Shown here: piece after piece, positions 1-6,741 of the stretch
Numbering within the stretch: the first letter of the stretch is position 1
Layout: each line of letters starts with the position of its first letter
Source: a virus
IMG/VR virus record: IMGVR_UViG_3300025543_000189
Coordinates: 1 to 25,397 of that record
Strand: one strand, 5' to 3'
DNA length: 25,397 nt
Translations under genes and position numbers: made by a program
The notes under the pieces: generated by a model
Database searches by the model: none
Told to the model about the DNA's origin: nothing
Seen by the model: only the letters and a program-made list of their open reading frames with translations

Positions 1-182
1 CCGCCGCGTCTAAGCCTGTCTGCACCCGGTCGGCTGCGGTTGCCGCCGCGTCTAAGCCTGTCTGCACCCTGTCGGCTGCTGTTGCCGTCGCGTCTAAGCC
101 TGTCTGCACCCGGTCGGCTGCGGTTGCCGCCGCGTCTAAGCCTGTCTGCACCCGGTCGGCTGCGGTTGCCGCCGCGTCCAAG
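1..182 (-). repeat. 42-bp tandem repeat array inside the fibre gene
   Basis: Units lie at 1-42, 43-84, 85-126 and 127-168, followed by a partial unit at 169-182. Units 1 and 4 are identical; unit 2 differs at two bases and unit 3 at one. The near-identity at DNA level, including synonymous positions, points to recent duplication. The array may continue to the left of the window. Each unit codes 14 residues and keeps the frame. Confidence 0.95.
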
Positions 183-304
183 TCGGCCTCGTCTCGATAA
201 CCCAGCGCCTCCTCGGCGTACTGCTTCGCCAGCTCTTCGCCGGATAGCTCGACACTTACAATAAAAGAATCCGAGCTAACCTCGGTTATAATTACTTCGC
301 TCAT
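1..304 (-). CDS. Tail fibre protein with 14-residue repeats (partial, 3' end outside window)
   Basis: The frame opens with an ATG that overlaps the stop of the upstream gene (ATGA) and stays open to the window edge, so about 101 N-terminal residues are visible and the C-terminus is missing. The first ~40 residues form a short beta/alpha head ending in an acidic stretch (GEELAKQYAEEALGYRDEA). From residue ~43 the chain becomes a repeat of 14 residues, DAAATAADRVQTGL, four full copies plus a start of a fifth. Fourteen residues is two heptads; alanine- and Asp/Arg-rich repeats of this type are common in the coiled-coil shafts of phage tail fibres. It is the last of a coupled series of fibre/baseplate genes, which supports a role in host contact. 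The distal receptor-binding part cannot be seen. A fibre role is inferred from repeat type and position. Confidence 0.75.
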   Translation of the reverse strand, partial: MSEVIITEVSSDSFIVSVELSGEELAKQYAEEALGYRDEADLDAAATAADRVQTGLDAAATAADRVQTGLDATATAADRVQTGLDAAATAADRVQTGLDAA

Positions 305-681
305 TTTGTTACGGATTTATCTATTACTATTAACCCTTCTATGTAATGATTCACTTCTTCGCCTCTGTTAAATTTAATGTCGTAAAACCACGAAGTTAGG
401 GCGTTTCCGGTAAACTGCTGCGAAAACGAAAAAACCAAAACGTTAAAGTTTTCGCCCCCAATACTAAACCCTCCGTTTAACGTAAAGGAAATAAAAGGCC
501 TCCCGTTAGTGTCCTTGCTATTTTTAACGTCCATTCGGATGGCTGAAAATGTTCTTAGGTCAAGAGGTAACTCGGCGCCGAGCGCGTCCCGCGTTTTGAA
601 AGTTAGGGAAATAGTTTTTGTGTCACCTTCAATTAACCTAATTAGTAAAACGCCTTTTATATCTTTTTGTGTTTCCGCCAT
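301..681 (-). CDS. Small baseplate/tail protein, BppU-N-like
   Basis: A 126-residue protein with alternating hydrophobic residues and no signal peptide or membrane segment, so probably an all-beta domain. The pattern resembles the N-terminal domain of BppU-type baseplate proteins: a strand ending in EGDTKTISLTF, then an Asp-Leu-Arg segment (LPLDLRTFSAIRMDV), a central strand pair, and a late Tyr-Asp-Ile strand (WFYDIKF) followed by EGLIVIDKSVT. In such proteins this domain links fibres to the baseplate. It sits between the tail-fibre gene at 691-1785 and the repeat-bearing fibre gene, with which it overlaps by ATGA, so the three are probably made together. The family match is from remembered pattern only and is moderate to weak. 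Confidence 0.55.
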   Translation of the reverse strand: MAETQKDIKGVLLIRLIEGDTKTISLTFKTRDALGAELPLDLRTFSAIRMDVKNSKDTNGRPFISFTLNGGFSIGGENFNVLVFSFSQQFTGNALTSWFYDIKFNRGEEVNHYIEGLIVIDKSVTK

Positions 682-690
682 CGGTATGTA

Positions 691-1785
691 TTAATCAGTG
701 TAGTAAGTAGCCGATAATCTAATAGTCCCGGAGTCTATTGAGGGGGCAAAGTTTCCAACCGACTCTGTTAATGTTGAAAATCCTATCGTAGTAGAGTTTG
801 TAACTACTTCTGAAGAAAGTCTATTTAAAAGAGAGGAAGACCAATTTGTGCCTGTCATCTTGCTTAAAATAACGGCAGATATGTTACCAGAAGAAGCTTC
901 AGATTTAAACGGTAGGTTACCTATTACTAGCCCGCCTAATTGACTCCCTGAAGTTGATACTACGCCAATATTAACGGATATAAAAACCATTTTACCCGTT
1001 TTTATGTAAAAGCCTAATGCTGAAGAAAGCGCATAAGTGTACCCGCCGCCGTTGTCTACTAAGGTAGGAACAAACGTGCCGTTAGATTGACTAACACCGC
1101 CGCTACCTTTAACAACGCGATTACTTGCGTTGAGCATTAACACGTCTCCGGTGCCGCCAGCTACATTCGGGAGTGTAACCCCGCCAGTTCCGTGTGGAGC
1201 TATTTCAATATCAGTATTATCGGCCCGTGTTGCTATGCTTAATTTATTCGCTGGAGTGTCTAATATAATCCCCGCTTGATCTTCATTAAACACATTTCTA
1301 AAGTTAAAAGCTGCTGTGTTATCAGTTGTTTTTATAATAAATACCGGATTAGAACCCGATTGAATTAATAAGGGATTGCTAAAAATCTTCGTGCCTGTAA
1401 TCGTCTGGTCGGTGTCGAGGGTTACAAAACCGCCCACCGCAATATTAACCCACGAATCCGATACTGAATCATAGGAGAGGAGGTCTCCGTTTTGCGGGTC
1501 TATAACTACCACGCCGTTTAGGTCGTCAAAGGTCAATCCCGCCGCCGTTAGGTTAGCTGTTGGGACGAGATAAGCCTGCCCGGCTCTGAGCACTATTGCC
1601 GTGTCCCCACTTACGTTTAACAAGCTGCTTTGAACCCCTGCCAAAAGGTCCCCGCGACTTTGCGCGTCGTAAAGCTCATCTATTATTTTTTGAACTAGGG
1701 AGCGGTGTGTCGCCGCCGTTATAGGTTGCCCGCCTGCAAGTAGCGCGTTTTTTAGTGCCTCTAGTTGCTCTTTAGTAAACGCCAT
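691..1785 (-). CDS. Tail fibre / receptor-binding candidate
   Basis: A 364-residue protein. The N-terminal ~50 residues are helical (KEQLEALKNALL... RSLVQKIIDELYDA). A linker follows, then a segment at about 119-141 with the TLDTDQTITGTKIFSNP signature often seen in phage fibre shafts, where the strand unit IxGxKxF recurs. Residues ~150-230 look like beta-helical shaft (IILDTPANKLSIATRADNT, IEIAPHGTGGV). The last ~130 residues, from GTFVPTL, resemble compact distal fibre domains with the series GxYxxxGxxVxxxxxI and a GLVIGNLPF strand. There is no chaperone or peptidase motif at the C-terminus. The start abuts the stop of the connector gene upstream. The DNA of the distal part (about 691-1080) looks richer in AT than the rest, which would fit exchange of receptor-binding ends. 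Function is inferred from architecture and place. Confidence 0.7.
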   Translation of the reverse strand: MAFTKEQLEALKNALLAGGQPITAATHRSLVQKIIDELYDAQSRGDLLAGVQSSLLNVSGDTAIVLRAGQAYLVPTANLTAAGLTFDDLNGVVVIDPQNGDLLSYDSVSDSWVNIAVGGFVTLDTDQTITGTKIFSNPLLIQSGSNPVFIIKTTDNTAAFNFRNVFNEDQAGIILDTPANKLSIATRADNTDIEIAPHGTGGVTLPNVAGGTGDVLMLNASNRVVKGSGGVSQSNGTFVPTLVDNGGGYTYALSSALGFYIKTGKMVFISVNIGVVSTSGSQLGGLVIGNLPFKSEASSGNISAVILSKMTGTNWSSSLLNRLSSEVVTNSTTIGFSTLTESVGNFAPSIDSGTIRLSATYYTD

Positions 1786-2339
1786 TATTTTATAATATCT
1801 AAGTAAGAAAACCCTGAACTAACAAGCAAAGCGCGCCGCCGCCGGGGCGCTCTTATGCTGGCGCTGGGCGCTGTAGCTTTGCCGGACTTCGTGTAAGTTA
1901 CGCCGTCAAATGTAAAATCTACATTTAGCATTTTTATAGTTGCTACGCTGCAATCAGAATCTATCTGCCGCAAAATAACCGCTCGCTCGCCTGCCTCCAC
2001 TTGGCTAAAAGTGCCTTGCGGGTCGGCTGTTTTTGTAACTCCGAACTGTGTTATATTTATTCCGTGCGAAGAAATAAAGCGCTTGTAAGCCGTTAAAACT
2101 AAAAATCTGGCCACTTGCTTGGCTATAAATCCGTTTAATTCTGGGCGAGATCCGTCAGGGCTCCCCGCGTAATTAACGGCGGCGTTATAAAGATCCGCTC
2201 CGAGTTTTGGCTCTAGGTCGTACTCTTGGGCCGCGTATATAAAAGGGTTTAGTTGGGCCTCTTCTATGTTTGCGCTAAACTTAACAAGGTTTGCCGCTGC
2301 AAAATCCGCTTTAGAAATTAATAGAGTGGTTGCCATCAT
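1785..2339 (-). CDS. Head-tail connector (adaptor-like) protein
   Basis: A 184-residue protein taken from the ATGATG that overlaps the portal stop codon. An upstream in-frame start would add 15 very basic residues that are only the portal C-terminus read in another frame. Helices dominate: an N-terminal segment with LLISKADFAAANLVKFSANI, then LNPFIYAAQEYDLEPKLGADLYNAAV, and a long helix with FIAKQVARFLVLTAYKRFI. The pattern 'AQxxDLxPxLGxxLY' plus a later GVTKT strand is like the connector family of Bacteroidota phages (DUF6712-like, from memory) that fills the place of gp6-type adaptors under the portal. Its position directly after the portal supports this. The last ~30 residues are basic and then hydrophobic (RAPRRRRALLVSSGFSYLDIIK), an odd tail of unknown use. 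Confidence 0.65.
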   Translation of the reverse strand: MMATTLLISKADFAAANLVKFSANIEEAQLNPFIYAAQEYDLEPKLGADLYNAAVNYAGSPDGSRPELNGFIAKQVARFLVLTAYKRFISSHGINITQFGVTKTADPQGTFSQVEAGERAVILRQIDSDCSVATIKMLNVDFTFDGVTYTKSGKATAPSASIRAPRRRRALLVSSGFSYLDIIK

Positions 2340-3892
2340 TGACCGGGGTTTAAATCTTCTTCTTCCTCTTTTGTGACTAGCCATTTAGCCGCCTCCGCGG
2401 CGCTGGCTGCAAAGCCTCCACCAATCAAAAGCGCCTCGGCCTGTTCGTAAGTTATCTCGTCTTTATTGAACTTTCTAACGGTCCGTAAAAGTTGCTGCAT
2501 TTGCCGGCCTGTTAAGTTGGTTAGCGTGCTGTTAGCCTCCGCGCCCGGCGCTCGTACGCCCTCGGGCGTTGTGGGCTGTATGGTTTGCGCCTGGCTGCTT
2601 TGGAGGTCTATTTCGAATAGTTCTTTTTGCTCTTCTGTTGTCAGTCCCGCTATTACGGCGTCCGGTATAAAATCGAAAGGCTTAAGGGTGCTTAGTGTAA
2701 AGTCAGCGTTTGCCGGTAAGCCTTCAAGCCTTAAAAGGTGCTTAATCTGGTCGAACCCTTCCTTTATTAGTTCCTGTCTTTTAAAGACTGAAAGTGCAAA
2801 AAGGCTAAGCGTATTTTTTAGTTCCTGCACGTTACCCAGCTGGCCTTCCTTCGCTATGCTTACCAAAACATCTGGCACGCCCATAACCCTACAAACGCGC
2901 TTTGCTATTCGCTCGCTGGCCCGGTCCGTTTGGTCTAAAATTTCCGCTATGTTTATAGTCGTTACCGTTGGCTTAAATTCCTCGGTGTTCCCTTTAAGGT
3001 GTAAAATCGGGCTGGCGTCTTCGCCTGTAAAATCCTGTAACGCTTCATCAAAATAATCCTGGGGCGTGTTCCCGTCTTCGTCTTCGTTCTGGTCGTCAAT
3101 CGGACCGGTTGAAATTATTACGGGGGTCCTGAAACCCTGGGCTATGTTGCGGAGGTCTAAGCGGCTTATTTTGCCGTCGCTTACTAGGTCCTCGATCGAG
3201 GCGTAATACCTAGGAATGGGGTAAATATCATAAAAGCGCCCGAGCCCTTTTCGGTACATGTAAAGGATTTCGCCCAGCTGCTCGCCGTGCTTGTCCACCT
3301 GCTTTTTTATTTCTTGCAGGCGCTCCGCCGGCGTTCGCTCCGTGTCAAATTCAGGATAAAAAACCGTTTCGCTTTTGTCTTCGCCCAGCTCGCCGTTTAG
3401 CGGGTTGAACTCAAAACCGCCGCGGACCCTTCTAAGGTTGCTAACGTTTACGTTATAAATTTTTCTTATTGAGCCGTCCACGTTAAACACTAAGCGGAGC
3501 GCGTACCCTTCTAAATAGGCTACGTTAGTAACTAGCTCGGAAACCGCAGATAAAAGACTTTGTTTGCTGTTAGCCTTAACCGCGTTTAGGCCTTCCATTA
3601 TAAAGCCGTCCGCTTGTATAAATTGCTCCAGGCGTTCAATGCACGCCGTCGCGGTGCCGCTATTATCCACCGTTGCAATAATGGTATTAGGTAGGTTATC
3701 AAGCTCGCCGAAATAGTAACGCTCGTTTCCTTTGTTTCTGAGAATAACCGCTACGGCGTTTTTTGCCGCGCTAGCTATCTTCTTTTTGAAGTCACCAACC
3801 GCCGCCAAAGCCCCGCGGGATAGTGTGGAGGCGCTCGCCTGTAAATTAATAACCTTTTGCGCCTGTCGTACCTGCTTAGGATTTTTAGGCAT
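2336..3892 (-). CDS. Phage portal protein
   Basis: A 518-residue protein with the general shape of phage portals. A basic N-terminus leads to a region with TACIERLEQFIQADGF and a strand segment YALRLVFNVDGSIRKIYNVNVSNLRRVRGGFEF, the usual 'how the residue at this position shows in the wing' part. Later come EILDQTDRASERIAKRVCRVMGVPDVLV and LGNVQELKNTLSLFALSVFKRQELI, the long stem helix and GxP turn typical of portals. The acidic C-terminus ends EEEEDLNPGQ. The portal forms the dodecamer at the head vertex through which DNA enters. It starts 2 nt after the small basic gene and its stop overlaps the connector start. What is odd is the place: the portal lies ~12 kb from the terminase and downstream of the capsid gene. 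Confidence 0.85.
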   Translation of the reverse strand: MPKNPKQVRQAQKVINLQASASTLSRGALAAVGDFKKKIASAAKNAVAVILRNKGNERYYFGELDNLPNTIIATVDNSGTATACIERLEQFIQADGFIMEGLNAVKANSKQSLLSAVSELVTNVAYLEGYALRLVFNVDGSIRKIYNVNVSNLRRVRGGFEFNPLNGELGEDKSETVFYPEFDTERTPAERLQEIKKQVDKHGEQLGEILYMYRKGLGRFYDIYPIPRYYASIEDLVSDGKISRLDLRNIAQGFRTPVIISTGPIDDQNEDEDGNTPQDYFDEALQDFTGEDASPILHLKGNTEEFKPTVTTINIAEILDQTDRASERIAKRVCRVMGVPDVLVSIAKEGQLGNVQELKNTLSLFALSVFKRQELIKEGFDQIKHLLRLEGLPANADFTLSTLKPFDFIPDAVIAGLTTEEQKELFEIDLQSSQAQTIQPTTPEGVRAPGAEANSTLTNLTGRQMQQLLRTVRKFNKDEITYEQAEALLIGGGFAASAAEAAKWLVTKEEEEDLNPGQ

Positions 3893-3894
3893 GC

Positions 3895-4134
3895 TTACTT
3901 TTTATTTCTGTTTCGTGTCCTTTTTGGGCGCGGGTCGCTCGCCCCGTTTTCGCCCGTTACCGGCTGCTTAGGTAGATCCGCGCTTTCTGGCACGTCTTCA
4001 AACATATAGGCAAAAGAAGGGTTAGCTTTTAGCTCCTTTTGAACGCTATCTCGCCCGATTGAATGCTGGTCAATTAATAGGCCGCTAGCCAGAACTATAG
4101 TCTGGTTTAAATATTGTTTTTTAAATCGCTTCAT
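3895..4134 (-). CDS. Small basic-tailed protein of unknown function
   Basis: A 79-residue protein starting MKRFKKQYLNQTIVLASG. An upstream in-frame TTG at 4188 would place the start inside a terminator hairpin, so the ATG at 4134 is preferred. The N-terminal ~50 residues look like a small folded domain (a strand-like TIVLASGLLID, then helix), with SIGRDSVQKELKANPSFAYMFEDVPE; the last ~15 residues are strongly basic (RPKRTRNRNKK). It is the first gene after the terminator that follows the tail-tube gene and stands 2 nt before the portal, so it likely belongs to the portal transcript. The basic tail could bind DNA or the portal, but I do not recognise the family. Confidence 0.6.
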   Translation of the reverse strand: MKRFKKQYLNQTIVLASGLLIDQHSIGRDSVQKELKANPSFAYMFEDVPESADLPKQPVTGENGASDPRPKRTRNRNKK

Positions 4135-4174
4135 AGCTTTTAAAATTTTGAACAAAGTAGTAAATAAAAATGAA

Positions 4175-4204
4175 AAGCCCTTAACCAATTAAGGCTAAGG
4201 GCTT
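4175..4204 (-). terminator. Rho-independent terminator after the tail-tube gene
   Basis: A 9-bp perfect stem (AAGCCCTTA / TAAGGGCTT) with a 12-nt loop is followed on the minus strand by a T-rich run (TTTTCATTTTTATTT). The 6-bp arms CCTTAA / TTAAGG with a 4-nt loop (4179-4194) form a second, mutually exclusive hairpin within it. It separates the head transcript from the portal-fibre genes. Confidence 0.8.
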
Positions 4205-4227
4205 CTTTATTTTTCATTTGGTCGAAA

Positions 4228-4815
4228 TTAAGCAGGCCAGATAACAAGCGCGTCTAATATCGCTATGTCCTCCGCCAGGGTGCTTGCTCCCGGCACCGAG
4301 ATAAAATAACCCTGTAAATTTTCATGGTTACCCGTGAATCCTAGAGTGTAAACATTACTGTCTAAAATAGCTGCACCGCTTCCACCTTCGACGCTGGCCG
4401 CCTTCATGCCAAAGTTTGCAAAGTTGCCGCCCTTGTTCATGCCCCAAACTTCAAGCTCGCCGCTGTTAGTTTCTGCAACCATGAAAAGACCCTCTACATC
4501 TATAAGCTCGTCTAAGGCTTCAAGCTCCGCCGGCGTGCTGTAGTAGGCAACTAAATTAACCGCGTGGTTACGCAAATTAAAATTATCTCCAACTTCTAAA
4601 GTCATTGCGGTGTTGTGCTTTTCGCGCTTTCCGATAAACTTAACCAGCCCTTTGTCCGCCGCAAAAGTTAGCGCGGTTATAGCGTTATTGGTTCCAAATG
4701 TTACCGCTGTTAGGTCTGAAAGTACGCCTATATAAACGCGCTTATTAAGGCCTCCCGGCTTTCTTAGCGCGTCGCAGTTTGGGTCAATGCCCCTCGTTAA
4801 TTCATTACAAGCCAT
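4228..4815 (-). CDS. Major tail tube protein candidate
   Basis: A 195-residue protein whose N-terminus (MACNELTRGIDPNCDALRKPGG) has the 'Cys, LT-G, Cys, GG' start seen in a family of structural proteins of Bacteroidota phages. The body matches that family: a strand KRVYIGVLSD, a KFIGKREKHNTAMTLEVGDNF segment, an element with LEALDELIDVEGLFMVAETNSGELEVWGMNKG, and a late TLGFTGNHENLQGYFI strand followed by a short tail. The 'SGE/WGxxxGG' beta-turn and 'TGxHE' parts are compatible with a gpV/tail-tube fold. It is directly downstream of the major capsid gene and ends at a terminator, the place of an abundant structural protein. The alternative is a capsid decoration protein. The assignment rests on recalled family shape. 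Confidence 0.6.
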   Translation of the reverse strand: MACNELTRGIDPNCDALRKPGGLNKRVYIGVLSDLTAVTFGTNNAITALTFAADKGLVKFIGKREKHNTAMTLEVGDNFNLRNHAVNLVAYYSTPAELEALDELIDVEGLFMVAETNSGELEVWGMNKGGNFANFGMKAASVEGGSGAAILDSNVYTLGFTGNHENLQGYFISVPGASTLAEDIAILDALVIWPA

Positions 4816-4843
4816 AATTTTTTTTATATCTATAAAGTTAGAA

Positions 4844-4866
4844 AATAGGCGGAGTTTTTACGCCCC
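4844..4866 (-). other. Hairpin between capsid and tail-tube genes
   Basis: On the minus strand GGCGGGG and CTCCGCC pair across an 8-nt loop (one G-T pair), followed by a weak TATTTTC run. It lies in the 60-bp gap after the capsid stop. It could trim or weaken read-through, or protect the capsid message. It is a poor terminator by its T-run. Confidence 0.35.
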
Positions 4867-4875
4867 GCCCCTAAA

Positions 4876-6111
4876 TTACAAAGGCTTATACAAGAAAACC
4901 TCCTGGCCGTACTTATAGGTAATATCCGATTTCATACGGTTTTTAACTCTATAAACGTCGTCGCCTGTTACATCTCCTAAGAAGAGCACGCGCGCGTTAA
5001 CTTCATCAGAAAGCAAGTCCACGCCTAAAAAGACGTTCCCCGGGTTCCATACCGCCGCGGTATTATCCGCCCAGTGTGGCATAGCTACCACATCAAAATC
5101 TAAATACTTAAAGATTGAATCTTGTTCAAAGTAGCTTACCAGTGTGAAGTCTCCGCCGTTGCCTTGGATTAGACCGTTAGCAACGCGGTAAGCGTCCGCC
5201 ATTCTATCAGATAAAAATATCTTAGTTCGCCCGTTTCCGGTCTTGCTTACCTGCTTCTTTACTTTCTGCGGTACGCTCATGTAAATAGAAGTAATAACGC
5301 CCATAATATTAGTCTGGTTGACGTACCAGCCAAAACCTTCTGTTGCCGCCGCCGCGCCTGTTACGGCCTCTTCGATAGTCAAAACAAGTGCGTTTATAGC
5401 AATGACCGTAACGGTCTGGCCCGCAATGGTTGTGCCGCCTATTGTCTGGTTTCCGTTGGTTCCTGTCAAGGTTACGCGGTCCCCTACAATAATATTGTCC
5501 GCATTCGCAACCGTAACCGTCGCGGCGTTGGCCGCTCCAGACGCTACACCCGTAATCGCAACTCTAGCCGTCGGAGGTAGAGCCGTTTTTCTTACTGCCG
5601 CGTCCGCGATAGCCAAAGGCAAAAGACCCACGTAAGCCGCGGAAAAAGTAGCCGTTGCAACCTCGCCGGCGTTAACGCCCGCTTTACCTAAAATGTAAAG
5701 CTGCTCGTTTCCGATTGCCATTTTAGGCGCGTACACCTCGGACAAAAGAAAGTTGTAAAGCTCAGGCGTTAGCTTATAATCCTCAAAACTACCCGGCTTT
5801 TGCTGCTCCGACTCCCAGGACAAACGCAAGTCTACGGCATCAATCTCATCCATCACCTCGTAAGCTTTCATTTCCAAAGCTTTCTGGCTTAGATCAATGT
5901 CGCCCGTCTGAGCTACGAACTTAGCGCTCGGCTCCTGAAATTCAATAACGCGGTTTACGCCTCTTAAAATTTCCTTATTCTTAATTGTCTCGATTCCTGT
6001 AACCAGGCCCCGGTTTACAATGCCAGCAGGTGCTAACATTGCAGGCGTCATAAGCTCCGCATAGAGCTTGCCGCCGTAAGTGTTCCCGTTAGGGTAAATA
6101 ATTTCTGCCAT
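4876..6111 (-). CDS. Major capsid protein (HK97-type) with inserted beta domain
   Basis: A 411-residue protein placed right after the protease-scaffold gene, the usual site of the major capsid gene. Residues 1-180 hold an N-arm (GNTYGGKLYAELMTPAMLAPAGIV), a strand pair and an E-loop-like acidic segment (RVIEFQEPSAKFVAQTGDIDLSQKALEMKAYEV), then a spine helix region (DYKLTPELYNFLLSEVYAPKM). Residues ~265-411 resume the core with SIYMSVPQKVKKQV, KIFLSDRMADAYRVANGLI, a P-domain-like GDFTLVSYF...YLDFDVVAMPHWAD, and a final strand series with FLGVDLLSDEVNARVLFLGD. Residues ~182-262 look like an inserted beta domain rich in Val, Thr and Gly (VGDRVTLTGTNG, GQTVTVIAINALVLTIEEAV). The protein builds the icosahedral shell. 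No maturation cleavage site can be named from sequence alone. Confidence 0.85.
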   Translation of the reverse strand: MAEIIYPNGNTYGGKLYAELMTPAMLAPAGIVNRGLVTGIETIKNKEILRGVNRVIEFQEPSAKFVAQTGDIDLSQKALEMKAYEVMDEIDAVDLRLSWESEQQKPGSFEDYKLTPELYNFLLSEVYAPKMAIGNEQLYILGKAGVNAGEVATATFSAAYVGLLPLAIADAAVRKTALPPTARVAITGVASGAANAATVTVANADNIIVGDRVTLTGTNGNQTIGGTTIAGQTVTVIAINALVLTIEEAVTGAAAATEGFGWYVNQTNIMGVITSIYMSVPQKVKKQVSKTGNGRTKIFLSDRMADAYRVANGLIQGNGGDFTLVSYFEQDSIFKYLDFDVVAMPHWADNTAAVWNPGNVFLGVDLLSDEVNARVLFLGDVTGDDVYRVKNRMKSDITYKYGQEVFLYKPL

Positions 6112-6141
6112 TTTTTCTACGTGGTTTTGAAAGTTGAATAT

Positions 6142-6741
6142 TTATTTTTTAGACTCCGCTTTGTTCATGGCTTGCAGCCGGATTTTTTCGCCCGGGCTTA
6201 GCGCCTTAAACTCTTCCGGAGTTAATTTTTTCAGGGGTTTTGCCTTCCCGTCTGGGTCCCCCAGCACCAGGTTCTTAAGATCCGCAAAAGCAGAAATAAC
6301 GCCGTTAAGCTTTTCGGCTCCTTCGCTATTTGATTTTTTAAGGTTTGCGATTTGAGCGGAAAGCCCTGCAACCGTGGAGGCGTGGCGCGCTTCCATCTCC
6401 TTTTTATCCTCTTCAAAAGCTACCTTAAGCGCTTCCATCTCTTCTGGGGCGGGCGCCGAGGCTGGTTCGATAACTTCGCTAATTACGCCGCTTTCGGCGA
6501 CCGTAATTGTCTTACCGTCTTCTAGCTCGTAGCTTGCGGCCGGTGCCGTTTCTTCCGTTGGTAGCCCTTCGACCGCCAAAAATACCGGCTTACCTATTAG
6601 CTCGCCGCCCTCTTCGCCTCCAATAAATAAGGCCGTCCCGTCTTTCGCGGTAACTGCCATATTTTTAAGCGAAGATTTAAAGAAGTTTTTAACCCCCGCG
6701 AGCGCTTTTTCAAAGGCGCTAACTTTGTCTTTGTGATCCAT
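6142..6741 (-). CDS. Possible nested scaffold protein from an internal start
   Basis: An in-frame ATG (Met337 of the fusion) opens a 199-residue product with only the scaffold-like part, beginning MDHKDKVSAFEKALAG. It lies just past the end of the Nudix domain and is preceded by an unusually AT-rich stretch (AAATTTTAAATAAACTTAAT), like the leaders before true starts in this window. In lambda, the scaffold Nu3 arises from such an in-frame internal start within the protease gene C. There is no direct evidence of use here. Confidence 0.4.
   Translation of the reverse strand: MDHKDKVSAFEKALAGVKNFFKSSLKNMAVTAKDGTALFIGGEEGGELIGKPVFLAVEGLPTEETAPAASYELEDGKTITVAESGVISEVIEPASAPAPEEMEALKVAFEEDKKEMEARHASTVAGLSAQIANLKKSNSEGAEKLNGVISAFADLKNLVLGDPDGKAKPLKKLTPEEFKALSPGEKIRLQAMNKAESKK

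Noticed and set aside
1-182. CRISPR-like array
   Set aside because: The units are contiguous with no unique spacers, and they keep a reading frame that codes a fibre shaft.
40-264. Plus-strand frame rich in Pro, Leu, Arg and Ser (74 aa)
   Set aside because: It is the antisense of the 42-bp fibre repeat; composition is an effect of the repeat, and the minus-strand frame is coupled to its neighbour.
2340-2384. N-terminal extension of the connector (MASHKRGRRRFKPRS)
   Set aside because: It is the portal C-terminus in another frame; the ATGATG at the portal stop gives a clean coupled start.
2466-3056. Plus-strand frame of 196 aa
   Set aside because: It is opposite the portal gene, which has clear family features and coupled neighbours.
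5318-5635. Plus-strand frame opposite the capsid insertion
   Set aside because: Its Val/Ala/Thr-rich content is only the reverse complement of the beta insertion.
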